From Pseudomonadota bacterium (GTDB taxonomy: Bacteria; Pseudomonadota; Gammaproteobacteria; Burkholderiales; Burkholderiaceae_D): a stretch of 6,941 bases of DNA. The DNA lies in NCBI GenBank assembly GCA_023416415.1, contig JAEZHR010000426.1, positions 1-6,941 on the forward strand. Reading direction: 5' to 3'. Both the position numbers and the translations under genes were made by a program. Every line of letters starts with the position of its first letter. Positions within the stretch are counted from its first letter, which is position 1. The notes beneath the pieces are model-generated. The model was not told the DNA's origin. It made no database searches and saw nothing but the letters and a program-made list of their open reading frames with translations. Below, piece by piece: positions 1-6,058 of the stretch.

Positions 1-1314
1 GAATTCGCCCACCTTGAGCTTGCGGTGCGGCTCGAACGGCGGCTTCACGTAAACCACGCCGTCGATTTCCGGCGCGTCGGCCGCCGCGCGCGCCACGCCG
101 CCGCTGGGCGACACTTCGTCAATGAGCACGCGCATGCTCTTGCCGACCTTCGCCTTCATGCGTGCACGCGAGATCTCTTCCTGCAGCAGCATCACGCGTC
201 CCCGCCTTTCTTCGCGCAGCTCTTCCGGCACCGGATCGGGCAGCTCGTTAGCCGTGGCGCCATCGACCGGCGAATAGGCGAAGCAGCCAAGGCGGTCGAT
301 CTGCGCTTCCTTCAGGAAGTCGAGCAGGTATTCGAATTCGGCCTCGGTCTCACCCGGGAAGCCGGCGATGAAGGTCGAGCGGATGGTCAAGTCCGGGCAC
401 ATCTTGCGCCAGGCAGCGATGCGCTCGATGTTCTTTTCACCGGAGGCCGGGCGCTTCATGCGCTTCAGCACGTCCGGATGGGCATGCTGCAGCGGCACAT
501 CGAGATAAGGCAGGATGCGGCCTTCGGCCATCAGCGGAATCACGTCGTCGACGTGCGGATACGGATAAACGTAGTGCATGCGCACCCACGCGTCGTACTG
601 CGCGGCCAGCTCTCCCAGGGCAGTCGCGAGCTGGGTCATGTGGGTGCGCAGCGGGCGGCCGTTCCAGAAACCGGTGCGGAACTTGACGTCCACACCATAG
701 GCGCTGGTGTCCTGCGAGATCACCAGCAATTCCTTGACGCCGGCCTTGAACAGATTCTCCGCTTCCAGCATCACTTCTGCGATGGGCCGCGACACGAGGT
801 CGCCGCGCATGGAGGGGATGATGCAGAAGCTGCAGCGGTGGTTGCAGCCCTCGGAAATCTTCAGGTAGGCGTAGTGCTTCGGCGTGAGCTTGATGCCCTG
901 CTGAGGCACCAGATCGAGAAACGGATCGTGCGGCTTGGGCAGATGCTTGTGCACGGCCGCCATCACCTCGCCCACCGCGTGCGGGCCGGTCACTTCCAGC
1001 ACCTTCGGATGCACGCTCTGGATGATGTCGTTGCCGTGGATGTCCTTCTTGGCTCCCAGGCAGCCGGTAACGATGACCTTGCCGTTTTCGCTCAGGGCTT
1101 CGCCGATCGCATCAAGCGATTCCTGCACGGCTGCATCGATGAAGCCGCAGGTGTTGACGATCACGAGATCGGCGCCGTCGTAGGACTTGGCGGTTTCATA
1201 GCCCTCGGCGCGCAACTGGGTCAGGATCTGCTCGGAGTCGACGAGCGCCTTGGGGCAGCCGAGGCTGACGAAACCGACCTTGGGACTGGAATCTGAAGCG
1301 GGAGACTTTTTCAA
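1..1314 (-). CDS. rimO: Ribosomal protein S12 methylthiotransferase RimO (3' end missing)
   Basis: This is a radical-SAM methylthiotransferase that adds a methylthio group to the conserved aspartate of ribosomal protein S12, in the cytoplasm. 438 codons are visible. The N-terminal UPF0004 domain carries Cys20 (SLGCPK), Cys56 (NTCGF) and Cys85 (TGCLG), which bind one 4Fe-4S cluster. The radical-SAM motif CNHRCSFC gives Cys157, Cys161 and Cys164 for the second cluster. The motifs SMRGDLVSRP, HYVYPYPHVDDVIP and ADAPEIDG match E. coli RimO rather than MiaB. The reading frame runs off the left edge inside the C-terminal TRAM domain, and by comparison with E. coli RimO (441 residues) about 20 residues are missing. 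The start is uncertain. The frame is closed by TGA at 1414-1416 and has no ATG or GTG before the conserved KVGFVSLGCP block. The TTG at 1312-1314 gives a normal-length N-terminus (MKKSPAS...) but has no Shine-Dalgarno sequence. The identity is certain; the start is not. Confidence 0.95.
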   Translation of the reverse strand, partial: MKKSPASDSSPKVGFVSLGCPKALVDSEQILTQLRAEGYETAKSYDGADLVIVNTCGFIDAAVQESLDAIGEALSENGKVIVTGCLGAKKDIHGNDIIQSVHPKVLEVTGPHAVGEVMAAVHKHLPKPHDPFLDLVPQQGIKLTPKHYAYLKISEGCNHRCSFCIIPSMRGDLVSRPIAEVMLEAENLFKAGVKELLVISQDTSAYGVDVKFRTGFWNGRPLRTHMTQLATALGELAAQYDAWVRMHYVYPYPHVDDVIPLMAEGRILPYLDVPLQHAHPDVLKRMKRPASGEKNIERIAAWRKMCPDLTIRSTFIAGFPGETEAEFEYLLDFLKEAQIDRLGCFAYSPVDGATANELPDPVPEELREERRGRVMLLQEEISRARMKAKVGKSMRVLIDEVSPSGGVARAAADAPEIDGVVYVKPPFEPHRKLKVGEF

Positions 1315-1387
1315 TTTGGAAATCTGTTGGGGAATCGGCGCAGGTCTCGCCCGAATCGGAACCGGGCGAGCCAGACATGGAAACCCG

Positions 1388-1522
1388 CTATTGTACCGCC
1401 CGCTCCGAGGGACTCAGGCGCTGCAGTCCACGCTCAGTCCACACTAATTCCCGCCGATCTCCCTGCCCCTTTTTCTCCCGCAGGACCAGAATGGTCTGCC
1501 CGCGCAGGCTCAAGCGCGCCAT
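1388..1522 (-). CDS. Possible very small hypothetical protein (44 aa) between the MCP gene and rimO
   Basis: A short open frame starts with ATG at 1522, 20 bases after the MCP stop codon, and ends with TAG at 1388-1390. The 44-residue product starts MARLSLRGQT, is rich in arginine, glutamate and leucine, and has no membrane segment, signal peptide or motif that I recognise. About 70% of its third codon positions are G or C, roughly what this genome's real genes show, which is the main argument for it. Against it: there is no good Shine-Dalgarno sequence in the usual window (a GAGG lies about 18 bases upstream of the ATG), and an open frame of this length is common by chance in GC-rich DNA. 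If real, it would sit between the MCP gene and rimO on the same strand and could be co-transcribed with either. I assign no function. Confidence 0.25.
   Translation of the reverse strand: MARLSLRGQTILVLREKKGQGDRRELVWTERGLQRLSPSERAVQ
1390..1395 (-). promoter_or_regulatory. Possible -10 element (TACAAT) upstream of rimO
   Basis: Read on the minus strand this is TACAAT, five of six matches to the sigma-70 -10 consensus. It lies about 75 bases upstream of the TTG proposed as the rimO start. No convincing -35 hexamer is seen 16 to 18 bases upstream. It also overlaps the stop codon of the possible 44-residue gene. A transcript from here would begin near 1383 and leave a leader of about 70 bases before the TTG. 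This is a weak call based on the -10 alone. Confidence 0.25.
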
Positions 1523-1542
1523 TTCATTCGCCGGCGGCTGCC

Positions 1543-3171
1543 TCAAACCGGGCGCGCCAGCGCAAGCATCGCAGCCGGAAGAGCCTGATCGTTTGCCGCT
1601 TCGCCTTTTTCATAAGCGGGCATCTGGCTCAGCTTGAACACGCTGACCACTTCTGCCAGGTGCTGTGCCTGTTCATGCAGCGATTCGGCAGCGGCAGCGG
1701 CTTCCTCGACCAGTGCCGCGTTCTGCTGGGTCATCTGGTCCATGTGCGCGATTGCCGAGTTCACCTGTTCGATGCCGGCCGCCTGCTCCTGGCTGGACAA
1801 TGTGATCTCGCCCATGATCCCGGTCACGCGCCGGATGCTCTCGACCACATCCTGCATCGCCGCGCCGGCCTGATTGACGAGCGCGGTACCGGCCTGAATA
1901 TCCCCGGCCGAAGTGTCGATCAGCTGCTTGATCTCCTTTGCTGCGGCCGCGCTGCGCTGCGCGAGATGGCGCACTTCGGCGGCAACCACCGCAAACCCGC
2001 GCCCCTGCTCACCCGCACGCGCGGCTTCAACCGAGGCATTCAAGGCAAGGATATTGGTCTGAAAGGCGATTCCGTCGATGAGCTCGACGATATGGAAGAT
2101 TTGCCGGGAACCATCGCTGATTCTTCCCATGCTTTGCACCGCCTGAGCGACAATTTCCCCGCCCCTGGATGCGGCGTCCGATGCCGCCTGCGACAACTGG
2201 TTAGCCTCCCGTGCATGCTCGGCATTCTGCCTGACGGTCGCGGTCAGCTCTTCCATCGAGGACGCGGTTTCTTCCAGTGCGCTGGCTTGCTGTTCGGTGC
2301 GCGAGGACAGGTCGGCATTGCCGACGGCGATCTGGCTGGACGCCGTCGCGATGGTATCAGTGCCGCCCCGCACCTCCCCGACAATCAGATGCAGGCTTTT
2401 GTTCATGTCCTTGAGCGCTTGCAGCATCTGGCCCGTTTCATCATTGCTCTTGACGGTGATCCGGCTTCTCAAGTCGCCGGACGCGACGGTCTTGGCGATG
2501 GCGACCGATTTGCTCAGGGGCCTGGTGATGTCGCGTGCGACGCGGAAACAAAATATCAGCAAGATGATCGAAATGGTCGCGCTGGCGATCAGATAGGTGC
2601 TCAGGTGGTTCCAGAACTCGGCCTCCACGTCATCCAGATAGACGCCCGAGCCAAGCACCCACCCCCAGGGTTGGAAGCCCTTGACATAGGAAACCTTCTC
2701 GACCGGCTCTTCGTGCCCGGGCTTGGGCCACATATAAAACACACGCCCACTGCCGCCGGCCTTGACGGTGTTGACGAACTCAACGAACAGCCGCTTTCCG
2801 GTCGGATCCTTGTTTTCACTGACATCGGTTCCGTCCAACTCCGGCCTGAACGGATGCATCAGCACCCGGGGCTGCATGTCATTGATCCAGAAATATTCGT
2901 CGCCGCTATAGCGCATGCCCTTGATTGTCGCGAGCGCGTGGCGCTGGGCGTCGTCCTCGGACATCTCCCCCTTGCCGGCCAACGCATGAAAGTGCGTGAG
3001 CACACCGTGTACCGCTTCGACCGCCTGACGCACGCCAGCCTCCTTGGAGTCGAGCAGCACCTGCTTGTATGCGAAAGCGGACAGCACCGTCAGCAGTGCG
3101 ATCGCAATGCCGGCGCTGCCGGCGAGCAGGGCCAGTTTTCGGCCAATATTGAAGTTCCGCAGCATCAGCAT
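1543..3171 (-). CDS. Methyl-accepting chemotaxis protein with single-Cache periplasmic sensor
   Basis: This 542-residue inner-membrane chemoreceptor would pass ligand signals to CheA/CheW and so to the flagellar motor. In order it shows: TM1 at about residues 12-35; a periplasmic domain at about 36-188 with the pattern of the single Cache family (YFWIND, HPFRPELDG, VFYMWPKPG, WGWVLGSGVYLDD); TM2 at about 190-210; a HAMP domain at about 211-263 starting RDITRPL; and the cytoplasmic signalling domain at about 264-512. The hairpin tip IAFQTNILALNAS...EAARAGEQGRGFAVVAAEVR (about 368-400) is the conserved CheA/CheW contact. Glu/Gln pairs near 294-301 and 488-491 are likely methylation sites. The C-terminus (LALARPV) lacks the NWETF-type pentapeptide that tethers CheR/CheB in some receptors. 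The start is ATG at 3171, set by AAGGA eight bases upstream; an in-frame ATG two codons later is less well placed. The ligand cannot be told from sequence; related Cache domains often bind small organic acids. It lies between phaR and rimO with its own upstream region. Confidence 0.95.
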   Translation of the reverse strand: MLMLRNFNIGRKLALLAGSAGIAIALLTVLSAFAYKQVLLDSKEAGVRQAVEAVHGVLTHFHALAGKGEMSEDDAQRHALATIKGMRYSGDEYFWINDMQPRVLMHPFRPELDGTDVSENKDPTGKRLFVEFVNTVKAGGSGRVFYMWPKPGHEEPVEKVSYVKGFQPWGWVLGSGVYLDDVEAEFWNHLSTYLIASATISIILLIFCFRVARDITRPLSKSVAIAKTVASGDLRSRITVKSNDETGQMLQALKDMNKSLHLIVGEVRGGTDTIATASSQIAVGNADLSSRTEQQASALEETASSMEELTATVRQNAEHAREANQLSQAASDAASRGGEIVAQAVQSMGRISDGSRQIFHIVELIDGIAFQTNILALNASVEAARAGEQGRGFAVVAAEVRHLAQRSAAAAKEIKQLIDTSAGDIQAGTALVNQAGAAMQDVVESIRRVTGIMGEITLSSQEQAAGIEQVNSAIAHMDQMTQQNAALVEEAAAAAESLHEQAQHLAEVVSVFKLSQMPAYEKGEAANDQALPAAMLALARPV

Positions 3172-3179
3172 CCCGATAT

Positions 3180-3184
3180 TCCTT
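3180..3184 (-). promoter_or_regulatory. Ribosome binding site of the MCP gene (AAGGA)
   Basis: On the minus strand AAGGA stands eight bases before the ATG at 3171, which is ideal spacing. It decides the start between two nearby in-frame ATG codons (3171 and 3165) in favour of the first. Confidence 0.7.
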
Positions 3185-3327
3185 TTTATTGACCTGGGTA
3201 TGAAATGAAGGCTTGCCTCCCATGGAAAGGGCCGTTGGCGAGGCGATCATCCTTCCTGAGAAGTGGCAGTGTCTTGAATTCCACGACACGAGGCACATGT
3301 CGCCGTGACAATGGCAGGACAGCCAAA

Positions 3328-3368
3328 TACTAGTAGTGAATCATGAACGATAACTATTAGTAATGATT
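3328..3368. repeat. AT-rich dyad and imperfect tandem repeat upstream of the MCP gene
   Basis: The hexamer AATCAT at 3339-3344 is repeated inverted as ATGATT at 3363-3368. The outer TACTA (3328-3332) and TAGTA (3358-3362) form a second inverted pair. The block can also be read as an imperfect tandem repeat, ACTAGTAGTGAATCAT at 3329 and ACTATTAGTAATGATT at 3353, 24 bases apart. It is much richer in A and T than its surroundings and lies about 160-200 bases upstream of the MCP start, where a regulator could bind. It does not resemble a terminator. No binding protein is implied by the sequence. Confidence 0.35.
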
Positions 3369-3476
3369 GTAAAGCTGCCGCATCAATTTGGTGCAGAGCC
3401 GGAGCAATCCAGTCGGATATGTCTTGCGGGCGGAACCGGGAACGATGTCGGGCTTGGAAATTAGAGGCGGAAATGG

Positions 3477-3509
3477 AAAAAAGGGGCAGACGGCGCTGCC
3501 GTCTGCCCC
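3477..3509 (-). terminator. Strong intrinsic terminator of phaR
   Basis: The arms GGGGCAGACGGC (3483-3494) and GCCGTCTGCCCC (3498-3509) form a perfect 12-base-pair stem with a three-base loop. On the minus strand the stem is followed at once by six T residues (A-run at 3477-3482). It begins 20 bases after the phaR stop codon. This is a textbook Rho-independent terminator, and it should separate phaR transcription from the MCP gene. Confidence 0.93.
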
Positions 3510-3529
3510 CATGCGTCTGTCGCGACTGA

Positions 3530-4093
3530 TTACTGCTTGTTCTTGTCGTTCGGCTGGAACGGGAAGTTGCCGAACATGCTCTTTGTCTGGGCCTGGAACT
3601 GCTCCTGCATCTGCATGAACAGGTTCTTGCTCTGCTCGATGTAGTTGTTCATCATGCCCTGCATCATCGGACCTTGCACATTCATGAACTGCGCCCACAT
3701 CTCCTGCGAGAACGGCTTCCCTTCATAGAGGCCCTTCGAGTTCTCGGCCAGCTTGTTCTGGATATCGATGAAGGCCTGGATGTTCTTTTCCAGGTAAGAG
3801 CCCATCATTCCCTGCATGGCGTGACCGTAATAGCGGATGATCTGCGCCAGCGCAGCACTGGAAAACATCGGCGTGCCGTTGGCCTCCTCTTCCAGAATGA
3901 TCTGCAGCAAAATGCTCCGGGTGAGGTCTTCGTCGGTCTTGGCATCGACGACCGTGAATTCTTCGCTGTCCAGGACCAGCTGCTTGACGTCGGCGAGGGT
4001 GATGTAGGAGCTCGTCTGCGTGTCATACAGCCGACGGTTCGGATATTTTTTGATCAGTCGCTCAGTATGCTTCTTTGCACTATTCATCGACAT
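3530..4093 (-). CDS. phaR: Polyhydroxyalkanoate synthesis repressor PhaR
   Basis: PhaR is a cytoplasmic DNA-binding regulator that also binds PHB. In related bacteria it represses phasin (phaP) genes and its own gene until nascent polymer titrates it away. The product is 187 residues from ATG at 4093. The N-terminal DNA-binding domain (residues about 12-70) holds the family hallmark KKYPNRRLYDT followed by SSYITLADVKQLV and LEEEANGTPMFS. Two later segments rich in methionine, aromatic residues and glutamine (about 83-125 and 130-170) correspond to the PHB accumulation repeats thought to contact polymer. A start two codons later (ATG at 4087) has a slightly better placed GGGA and is a fair alternative. 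An upstream in-frame TTG (4138) would add 15 unlike residues and overlaps a T-run, so I rejected it. The gene follows phaC on the same strand but has its own -10 element in the 183-base gap and a strong terminator behind it. Confidence 0.96.
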   Translation of the reverse strand: MSMNSAKKHTERLIKKYPNRRLYDTQTSSYITLADVKQLVLDSEEFTVVDAKTDEDLTRSILLQIILEEEANGTPMFSSAALAQIIRYYGHAMQGMMGSYLEKNIQAFIDIQNKLAENSKGLYEGKPFSQEMWAQFMNVQGPMMQGMMNNYIEQSKNLFMQMQEQFQAQTKSMFGNFPFQPNDKNKQ

Positions 4094-4168
4094 TCCCGGT
4101 GAATGCGTGGGGACGCATGGAGTTGATTCTGGCGGCAAAAAAACAGCTCCTTTGCCGAAGGCGCAGCC

Positions 4169-4174
4169 ATTATA
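4169..4174 (-). promoter_or_regulatory. Likely phaR promoter, -10 element TATAAT
   Basis: A perfect sigma-70 -10 hexamer lies on the minus strand about 75 bases upstream of the phaR start. The expected -35 position is a poor match to TTGACA. T-runs lie on both sides: one of five T residues at 4181-4185 and one of seven at about 4137-4143, within the predicted leader. A weak -35 with nearby A/T tracts fits a regulated promoter, and PhaR autoregulation is known in other species, but no operator can be proven from sequence alone. Confidence 0.5.
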
Positions 4175-4230
4175 GTTCGGAAAAACAAAGATTTAGCACA
4201 CTTACTGCCGCCCATCTCCTTGCCCTCGAG

Positions 4231-4251
4231 AAAAATTGAACGCTTATTCAA
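4231..4251 (-). terminator. Weak candidate terminator behind phaC
   Basis: On the minus strand TTGAA, a six-base loop and TTCAA form a five-base-pair stem, followed directly by five T residues. It starts 26 bases after the phaC stop codon. The position and T-run fit an intrinsic terminator, but the stem is short and AT-rich, so it is probably leaky at best and some phaC transcripts may continue into phaR. Confidence 0.35.
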
Positions 4252-4276
4252 CCATCATGGCGCTTTTCAAAGCCCT

Positions 4277-6004
4277 TTAGCGGTCCGCCTTGACCTTGAC
4301 ATAGCGTCCGGGCGCGGGCTCGATCGGTTTGTATCGTGCGTTGCCGAAGCGTTTCGGTGCAGCGACCTGCTTCCCGGCATGCTTTTTCAGAAAGGCGCTC
4401 CATTCCGGCCACCAGCTTCCCGGATGCTCGGTCGCGCCTGCCAGCCATTCATCAGCCGACTTTACGTTGGCTGCGTCATTGATCCAGTAGCTGCGCTTTT
4501 TCTTCGCCGGCGGATTGATCACACCTGCAATATGGCCAGACGCGCCAAGCACGAAGCGATTGCGGGTGCGCTTCTTGGGATTGAGCAGCCCTGTTGACGC
4601 ATAGGCCGCCACCCACGGGACGATGTGGTCTTCGCGCGATCCATAGATGAAGGTCGGCGCATCAATGCGGCCCAGGTCCACCTTTTCTCCCAGCACGCTC
4701 AGCTTGCCAGCTTGCCTGAGATTGTTCTCCAGGTACATGTTGCGCAGGTAGTAGCAGAACATCGGCCCCGGCAGATTGGTACTGTCGCCGTTCCAGAACA
4801 GGAGATCGAATGGCGGCGGAGTTTCGCCCTGCAGATAACTTGAATTGACGTAATTCCAGACCAAGTCATTCGGGCGCAGGCTGGAAAACGAGGAAGCGAA
4901 GTCACGCCCCGGCATCAAGCCGCCCTTGCCGATCGACTGTTCGCGCATGGCGATCTGCACTTCATCGATGAACACTTCGAGAACACCGGTATCGGTGAAA
5001 TCGAGCAGCGTGGTCAGAAGGGTCAGGCTGGCCACCGGCTGTTCGCCTCTTGCCGCCAGCACGGCCAGCGCGGCGGCGAGTATGGTGCCGCCGACACAGA
5101 AGCCGAGCCCATTGATCTGCTCCTGGCACGAGATCTCCTGCACCACGCGCAGCGCGCGGATCGCGCCTTCCTCGATGTAATCGTCCCAGTCGAGGTGGCC
5201 GAGCTCGGGCCCCGGATTGCACCAGGAAACCAGGAACACCGTGTGCCCCTGTTCGACTGCGTGGCGAACCAGTGAATTTTCCGGTTGCAGATCGAGGATG
5301 TAGTACTTGTTTATGCAGGGCGGCACGATCAGGAGGGGCCGCTCATGGACAGATTGGGTCAGCGGCTTGTACTGGATCAGCTGGAACAGCGCGTTCTCGA
5401 AGACGACCTGGCCTTCCGTGGTGGCGACGTTGCGCCCGACCTCGAACACCGATTCGTCGCTATGCGAAATGCGCCCCTTCTGAATGTCCTCGATCAGGTT
5501 CCCGATGCCCCTGGCCAGGCTCTCGCCCTTGGTTTCGATCAGTTTTTTCTGGGCTTCCGGATTGCTGGCGAGGAAGTTCGCCGGCGACATTGCATCGACC
5601 ATTTGCTGCACGGCGAATCTGATTTTCTGCTTTGCCCGCGGTGTTGCCTCCACGGCGTCGGCCAGCGCCATGAGAAAGCGGGCGTTGAGCAGGTACGTCG
5701 CAGCATTGAAGGCATGCAGCGGGCTGGACTGCCAGGCGGTGCCCGCAAAGCGCTTGTCTGCCACGGCCGGCGTCTTCCCGGCCAGCATTTCCGCCCAAAG
5801 CTTGCTCATCTGCTGCATGTAATCGCCCTGCAGTTGCGAGACGGTCGAAGGGTCGATGGTCGCGCCGAACTCCTTGATGGTGGCGGTCACGGGCCGCGTA
5901 TCGAGTGGCGCGGCATGGAGCATTGACTGCAGTGTCTGGGGATCGAGACCTGGCGCCATCCACGGCGCCCCCCCGGTCTGGGGCTGGAACTGGAACAGGT
6001 TCAT
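4277..6004 (-). CDS. phaC: Class I polyhydroxyalkanoate (PHB) synthase PhaC
   Basis: PhaC polymerises (R)-3-hydroxyacyl-CoA, mainly 3-hydroxybutyryl-CoA, into polyester at the surface of storage granules, releasing CoA. The protein has 575 residues (C. necator PhaC1 has 589). The first 200 or so residues form the variable N-terminal domain, ending in the conserved MSPANFLASNPEAQ and VGRNVATTEG blocks. The alpha/beta-hydrolase domain follows, with PPCINKYYILDL (229-239), the modified lipase box GFCVGG with nucleophile Cys303, Asp459 in SREDHIVPW, and His491 in GASGHIAGV. The C-terminal HPGSWWPEW and IEPAPGRYVK blocks are typical of class I. ATG at 6004 has only a weak GCGAG-like ribosome binding site, but no better start is seen. 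Two oddities: Cys262 replaces the usual Arg in the SWRNP motif, and about four extra residues lie between Asp459 and His491. No phaA or phaB follows. No clear promoter is visible in the short gap upstream, so transcription may come from pgeF or from inside the small plus-strand gene. Confidence 0.98.
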   Translation of the reverse strand: MNLFQFQPQTGGAPWMAPGLDPQTLQSMLHAAPLDTRPVTATIKEFGATIDPSTVSQLQGDYMQQMSKLWAEMLAGKTPAVADKRFAGTAWQSSPLHAFNAATYLLNARFLMALADAVEATPRAKQKIRFAVQQMVDAMSPANFLASNPEAQKKLIETKGESLARGIGNLIEDIQKGRISHSDESVFEVGRNVATTEGQVVFENALFQLIQYKPLTQSVHERPLLIVPPCINKYYILDLQPENSLVRHAVEQGHTVFLVSWCNPGPELGHLDWDDYIEEGAIRALRVVQEISCQEQINGLGFCVGGTILAAALAVLAARGEQPVASLTLLTTLLDFTDTGVLEVFIDEVQIAMREQSIGKGGLMPGRDFASSFSSLRPNDLVWNYVNSSYLQGETPPPFDLLFWNGDSTNLPGPMFCYYLRNMYLENNLRQAGKLSVLGEKVDLGRIDAPTFIYGSREDHIVPWVAAYASTGLLNPKKRTRNRFVLGASGHIAGVINPPAKKKRSYWINDAANVKSADEWLAGATEHPGSWWPEWSAFLKKHAGKQVAAPKRFGNARYKPIEPAPGRYVKVKADR

Positions 6005-6026
6005 GCTGGCGGCTCGCTTTTCGCGT

Positions 6027-6030
6027 AAGG
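6027..6030 (+). promoter_or_regulatory. Possible ribosome binding site (AAGG) favouring a TTG start
   Basis: AAGG stands seven bases before an in-frame TTG at 6038-6040 and would support a start seven codons upstream of the ATG at 6059. The ATG itself has no Shine-Dalgarno sequence at normal distance; its nearest purine-rich stretch, GGAA, is about 11 bases or more away. The N-terminus from the ATG (MYIVALAW) begins directly with a membrane helix and looks natural, so the start stays open. Confidence 0.3.
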
Positions 6031-6058
6031 TTACGGTTTGCTCGGAACTGCGGCTGTC

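Larger units (their letters stand above)
3172..3482. other. Intergenic region between the phaR terminator and the MCP start
   Basis: I see no credible gene in these roughly 310 bases on either strand; the open frames here are short, poorly started or run out of neighbouring genes. From the MCP side the region holds the AAGGA ribosome binding site, a GTGTC/GACAC dyad at 3269-3289, an AT-rich block at about 3323-3375 with repeated and inverted motifs, and the T-tract of the phaR terminator. Because the phaR terminator is strong, the MCP promoter should lie here. On the minus strand TTTACA at 3367-3372 resembles a -35, with a poor TATCGT 15 bases downstream. I could find neither a clear sigma-70 promoter nor a flagellar sigma-28 promoter (TAAA...GCCGATAA). 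Confidence 0.6.

Noticed and set aside
1..6. The window begins exactly at an EcoRI site (GAATTC), suggesting a cloned restriction fragment
   Set aside because: Further GAATTC sites occur inside the window (334-339, 3276-3281 and near 3956) and the right end is not an EcoRI site, so this is probably chance or only a partial-digest end.
25..1296. Long plus-strand open frame (423 codons) opposite rimO
   Set aside because: It is the antisense shadow of rimO; the minus strand encodes all RimO cysteine and domain motifs, while the plus-strand product is His/Arg-rich with no family features.
1484..1497. Hairpin GACCA/TGGTC behind the MCP gene as a terminator
   Set aside because: The stem is only five base pairs and no T-run follows it on the minus strand, so it does not qualify as an intrinsic terminator.
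1327..3192. Long plus-strand open frame (621 codons) opposite the MCP gene
   Set aside because: High GC coding DNA gives long antisense frames; the minus strand carries a complete receptor with membrane, HAMP and signalling domains plus a good ribosome binding site.
4136..4138. Upstream TTG start for PhaR adding 15 residues
   Set aside because: It overlaps a T-run, has no properly placed ribosome binding site, and the extra Pro/Thr-rich residues do not resemble PhaR N-termini; the ATG at 4093 or 4087 fits the family.
5285..5926. Plus-strand open frame (213 codons) inside phaC
   Set aside because: Antisense shadow of phaC; no ribosome binding site or recognisable domain, and the phaC frame is fully conserved through this region.
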